Part shown: positions 61,901 to 64,000 of the stretch, in pieces
How positions within the stretch are numbered: position 1 is the first letter of the stretch
How the letters are laid out: every line of letters begins with the position of its first letter
Source of the DNA: Echinometra lucunter
Taxonomy: Eukaryota; Echinodermata; Echinoidea; Camarodonta; Echinometridae
NCBI GenBank assembly: GCA_029962745.1
Contig: CM057167.1
Location: forward strand, 20,882,679 to 20,946,678
Direction of reading: 5' to 3'
DNA: 64,000 nucleotides
Notes under the pieces: model-generated
Database searches by the model: none
What the model saw: the letters and a program-made list of their open reading frames with translations, nothing else
Told to the model about the DNA's origin: nothing
Made by a program: the position numbers and the translations under genes

Positions 61901-63321
61901 ATCTCCATTCATCCATCAAACTATCTCTCTATCCATTCATCTATCCATCTGTCAATCTATCCATCTTTCTTTATACTGTTATCCTACCTCTTGAGTGTGT
62001 AGAGAGTACTTGTTATCTTTTTACACCTCTTGAAATAATCATCGCATCTCCATCCATTCATCCATCCACCTAACCATTCATCCATCAAACTATCTCTCTA
62101 TCCATTCATCCAGCCATCTGTCAATCCATCCATCTTTCTTTATACTGTTATCCTACCTCTTGAGGGTGTAGAGAGTACTTGTTATCTTTTTACACCTCTT
62201 GAAATGATCATCCAACCTTTGTGGCTCATGTTTCATCCAACTGAAAAGAATCATATAATATCAAGCCATATCAACTTTCAATTTTATACCCACATTACAG
62301 AAAGAGAAAAAAAAATTATGGTAAAATTCTACCACCACTATATATTAAAAGCAGTGTTACCTCCACGATCTTTGTTTTTGTCATTACAAAATCTATATAT
62401 CATTGATCATTATTCATAGTTTATTGTCTATATATACATGTAGCCATTTGTTTTGTTTACATGCAAAGCAAAATTGGAAAAAGTACATAATCAAAACACT
62501 AGAACAAACAGATACATAATAATGAATAACATATGAAGAAAAGAAATGTACCATGTGATTAATTATACAGTGTACTATTAATACTATTATCATTATTATC
62601 ATCATTATCATTTCTCATTTATTTTCATACATGTTCACTGTAAGTCCATTCAGTTTGGAAGAGTGATGTGAATACAGATCTATGCTTGTCATACTTCAGT
62701 ATGTTAAATGTTGTTTCAGCTCATACAGGGATAATGCTGAAAAGGATTATGTCACATGTTGCATTTGTTGACCTCAATTTTTTCTTTTTCTTTTTAACCC
62801 ATTCATGACAGGAATTATTTAAAGCCTAATTTGATCAGCTTTTATTCTTCAAATTGGCAACACCAACATTTTTATTTTATTGCTACATTTTTCTTATAAA
62901 ACATCATGTATCTGAAATGAATATAAATTGACAGAAATTATGATGAGAAGTCAAAAGTTGCCAATTTGCAGGGGAAAACGGTGATTTTAAAATTTCTATC
63001 ACATTGCCAATTTAAGGATTTTAATGCTTATTTTCCTTTGAAAATTTTTTAGCATCAAACAACAAATATTGACGCAATCAAAATGGGCACAGTTTGTGTA
63101 GAATTTTTAACTCTTTCTGCTCATGTATTTGGTATGATTTTTAGGGCTTTGCATCAAAAGATATTAGGCCAAACCACAAAATGTGGACCTCTGTCATGAA
63201 TGAGTTAACATTGCACTATTTTACAAGAAAAAAACACAAACTTACTTCTCTTCCCTGACCACAATCTCCATCTCACCTTCCTGCACAGTCTTCAGTTTCT
63301 CCGACAGAACAGGGAAATTCA
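55158..63321 (-). CDS. Gene 2: SRCIN1/KIAA1217 (p140Cap/sickle tail)-like scaffold protein, C-terminal part
   Basis: The spliced coding sequence is the join, on the minus strand, of 63246-63321, 62157-62240, 60450-60639, 57577-57767 and 55158-55911. All introns are GT-AG and all phases agree, giving 430 residues and a stop. The first two exons encode FPVLSEKLKTV then KHEPQRLDDHFKRCKKITST. As I remember them, vertebrate SRCIN1 and KIAA1217 have the same pattern: EKLK, then K-EPQRLD, then KR and T-TL. Later parts are Pro/Ser/Thr-rich with one helical segment (LADVNQALDDLESLMVKA), as in that family. SRCIN1 is known as a Src-inhibiting adaptor that binds CSK and p130Cas; KIAA1217 acts in vertebral development. 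The N-terminal AIP3-type domain lies outside the window. Identity rests on memory, not an alignment. Confidence 0.75.
55912..57576. other. Gene 2 intron
   Basis: AT-rich with AG-rich patches near 56965-57015 and 57175-57225. At 57357-57560 a GACATTTGCTCC word and its inverse GGAGCGAATGTC bound a GGTTAAGGTTAGGG-containing stretch, possibly another MITE. Confidence 0.5.
57577..57767 (-). CDS. Gene 2 exon with short helical segment
   Basis: This is a 191-bp exon with acceptor TCCGACTAG before 57767 and donor GAAAG|GTGAGA at 57577/57576. It encodes VKSPPPVAAKPSSAKKSIKT, a Thr run, YQLADVNQALDDLESLM and EMDDSNIIQE. The helical piece resembles in position the short helix preceding the disordered tail in KIAA1217-type proteins. 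Confidence 0.82.
57886..58157. mobile_element. TTAA MITE, TCGTGGG family, copy truncated by gap
   Basis: It starts TTAAAGAGGCTAGGTCGTGG and follows the reverse complement of the 11443-11784 element until the gap. From that copy's length, it should end roughly 70 bp inside the Ns. Confidence 0.75.
58158..58657. other. Assembly gap, 500 N
   Basis: Exactly 500 unknown bases, a round number that suggests a placeholder length. Any ORF drawn across it is meaningless. Confidence 0.99.
58900..59320. mobile_element. TTAA-bounded MITE, CCCATTCGTG family, copy 5 (inverted)
   Basis: Opposite orientation to the copy at 17701. TTAA at both ends; the left end has changed to CTCATTCATGACAG. Confidence 0.85.
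59654..60107. mobile_element. TTAA-bounded element, TTAAAGGCATTGGCTAAC family, copy 2
   Basis: The ends are TTAAAGGCATTGGCTAAC and the inverse of TTAAAGACATTGGTTAAC, 454 bp. It matches 9291-9851 in opposite orientation. Confidence 0.7.
60450..60639 (-). CDS. Gene 2 exon, Pro/Thr/Ser-rich
   Basis: This is a 190-bp exon with acceptor TTTTTTTTAG before 60639 and donor AATCAA|GTAAGA at 60450/60449. It encodes MAATNEEPYIISPSSPT followed by Ala/Pro/Thr repeats (PSITPTITPTVTTT) and RQVVRVESAPLPTSFEAKRE. An ATG at its start looks like an initiator. The fit with the previous exon's phase argues that it is internal. Confidence 0.82.
60740..61030. repeat. (ATCC/ATCT)n simple repeat
   Basis: Degenerate tetranucleotide tract of CATC, ATCC and TATC that leads into the exon-derived array at 61031. 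Confidence 0.8.
61031..62240 (-). repeat. Tandem array containing the 3' part and donor of a gene 2 exon, 8 copies
   Basis: Units of roughly 143-170 bp each carry, on the minus strand, CATTTCAAGAGGTGTAAAAA, AGTACTCTCTACACACTCAAG and the donor AG|GTAGGA. Intron-like GATG repeats follow. Unit starts lie near 61037, 61190, 61347, 61509, 61674, 61839, 61982 and 62152. The last is the genuine exon (62157-62240), the only one with an acceptor. Several copies still read HFKRCKKITSTLYTLKR without change. Confidence 0.85.
62157..62240 (-). CDS. Gene 2 exon (EPQRLD motif)
   Basis: This is an 84-bp exon with acceptor GATTCTTTTCAG before 62240 and donor AAGAG|GTAGGA at 62157/62156. It encodes WMKHEPQRLDDHFKRCKK and ITSTLYTLKR, the best family match in the window. 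The two ends are in the same phase, so skipping keeps frame. The 3' part and donor recur about seven times downstream, but only this copy has a plausible acceptor. Confidence 0.8.
62241..63245. other. Gene 2 intron with one TTAA MITE
   Basis: Contains the MITE at 62794-63208, whose right end is only about 40 bp from the donor of the next exon. Nothing else is recognised apart from an ATC/ATT run near 62580-62610. Confidence 0.6.
62794..63208. mobile_element. TTAA-bounded MITE, CCCATTCGTG family, copy 6 (inverted)
   Basis: Opposite orientation to the copy at 17701, with TTAA at both ends. It lies in the intron between the 63.3-kb and 62.2-kb exons of gene 2. Confidence 0.85.
63246..63321 (-). 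CDS. Gene 2 exon (EKLK motif)
   Basis: This is a 76-bp exon with acceptor ATTTGTAG before 63321 and donor GAGAA|GTAAGT at 63246/63245. It encodes NFPVLSEKLKTVQEGEMEIV and a short charged tail. Its first 30 bases and its acceptor are repeated three more times upstream (see the tandem array at 63293-63815). Confidence 0.8.
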
Positions 63322-63815
63322 CTACAAATAAATTCAAAAATAAATAAAATAAGACAGAAATCATAACACCATTCCCTACCCCCTGCCCCCCCCCCCCAAA
63401 TCAGTTCATAAAACCATTTGAATATACTATTTGAAGCTTATTCAGATTTCAGTTTCTCAGATAAAACAGGGAAATTCACTACAAACAAATTCAAAAATAA
63501 ATAAAATAAGACAGAAATCATAACACCATTCCCTACCCCCTGCCCCCCCCCCCAAAAAAAAAAATCAGTTCATAAAACCATTTGAATATACTATTTGAAG
63601 CTTATTCAGATTTCAGTTTCTCAGACAAAACAGGGAAATTCACTACAAACAAATTTTAAAATAAATCAAATAAGACAGAAATCAAAACACCATTCCCTAC
63701 CCCTTGCCCCCCAAAATCAGTTCATAAAACCATTTGAATATACTATTTAAAGCTTATTCAGATTTCAGTTTCTCAGATAAAACAAGGAAATTCACTACAA
63801 ACAAATTTTTACAGA
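63293..63815 (-). repeat. Tandem array containing the acceptor and first codons of a gene 2 exon, 4 copies
   Basis: Units of roughly 152-164 bp start near 63293, 63450, 63614 and 63766. Each carries, on the minus strand, the acceptor TTTGTAG, then TGAATTTCCCTGTT and GAGAAACTG. The rest of the unit is intron-like, with a poly-C tract. The first unit is the real exon. The others read NFPVLSEKLK (NFLVLS in the last) and then a stop where readable. Confidence 0.85.
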
Positions 63816-64000
63816 ATAATACAAAAATTACAAAGTTTCCCCTCCCTCCTCGAATCCCATTCATTTATGCACAAATACAGCACAAGGCGATTGATTATAA
63901 CACTAACAATAACACTGTTACCATTTCATTTCATAGCTTTCCAGCTGGAACTACAGTGTAACTGCTTAAAACACTTTTATATTGCAATCTCATCCGAAAG
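63816..64000. other. Right edge, gene 2 intron
   Basis: AT-rich sequence, no exon or repeat recognised. The next upstream exon of gene 2 lies beyond the window. Confidence 0.5.

Noticed and set aside
61311..61994. 227-codon repetitive plus-strand ORF
   Set aside because: It is antisense to the exon-derived tandem array; the periodic protein reflects DNA repetition only.
61031..62240. CRISPR-like or bacterial-style repeat array
   Set aside because: Units are about 160 bp, contain exon sequence, and lie in a eukaryotic intron; there are no regular spacers.

Overview
The window is eukaryotic nuclear DNA: about 64 kb, AT-rich, with short exons bounded by GT-AG splice sites, long introns, many microsatellites, tRNA-derived SINE-like repeats and a very dense load of short inverted-repeat (MITE-like) elements. 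There are no operons or prokaryotic signals. The repeat types and frequent short words such as ACATGTACATGT suggest a marine invertebrate deuterostome, most likely an echinoderm. That placement is inference and cannot be proved from the sequence alone.

Two protein-coding genes are supported, both on the minus strand and both cut by the window edges. Gene 1 (left) is a multi-exon ankyrin-repeat protein. Its start codon is at 6924 and coding exons lie at 6791-6924, 6408-6542, 3800-4011, 2145-2337 and 1584 to the left edge. All junction phases agree and 752 codons can be read. The N-terminus has four or five ankyrin repeats. The rest is low-complexity sequence with two predicted coiled coils and a Ser-rich stretch. 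Two possible non-coding 5' exons (27138-27235 and one ending at 34810) would put its promoter near 35 kb, with first introns of about 7.6 and 20 kb.

Gene 2 (right) enters from the right edge and ends at 55158. Five coding exons (63246-63321, 62157-62240, 60450-60639, 57577-57767, 55158-55911) join in frame to give the last 430 residues of a protein that I recognise, from remembered family motifs, as a SRCIN1 (p140Cap) / KIAA1217 (sickle tail) homologue. Its AIP3-type N-terminal domain would lie outside the window.

Between the genes (about 35-55 kb) I see only repeats and unannotated AT-rich DNA, including a 43-bp C/T-rich minisatellite of about 22 copies at 45.4-46.4 kb whose unit has no stop in any frame and so creates long false ORFs. 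A 500-N assembly gap at 58158-58657 falls inside a repeat copy.

The most interesting signals are these. (1) Two separate tandem arrays in gene 2 each include an exon border: one duplicates the splice acceptor and first codons of the 63.3-kb exon, the other the last codons and donor of the 62.2-kb exon. (2) At least 17 elements from about nine or ten families are bounded by TTAA, the piggyBac target, including six copies of one ~415-bp family. (3) An AAATTGGCAA motif is shared by otherwise different TTAA families. (4) A second class of elements shares ACACTCT-type ends around unrelated cores. (5) There are nested and mirror-image insertions at 31, 43 and 44.5 kb. I found no evidence for a wholly new enzymatic or defence system here.
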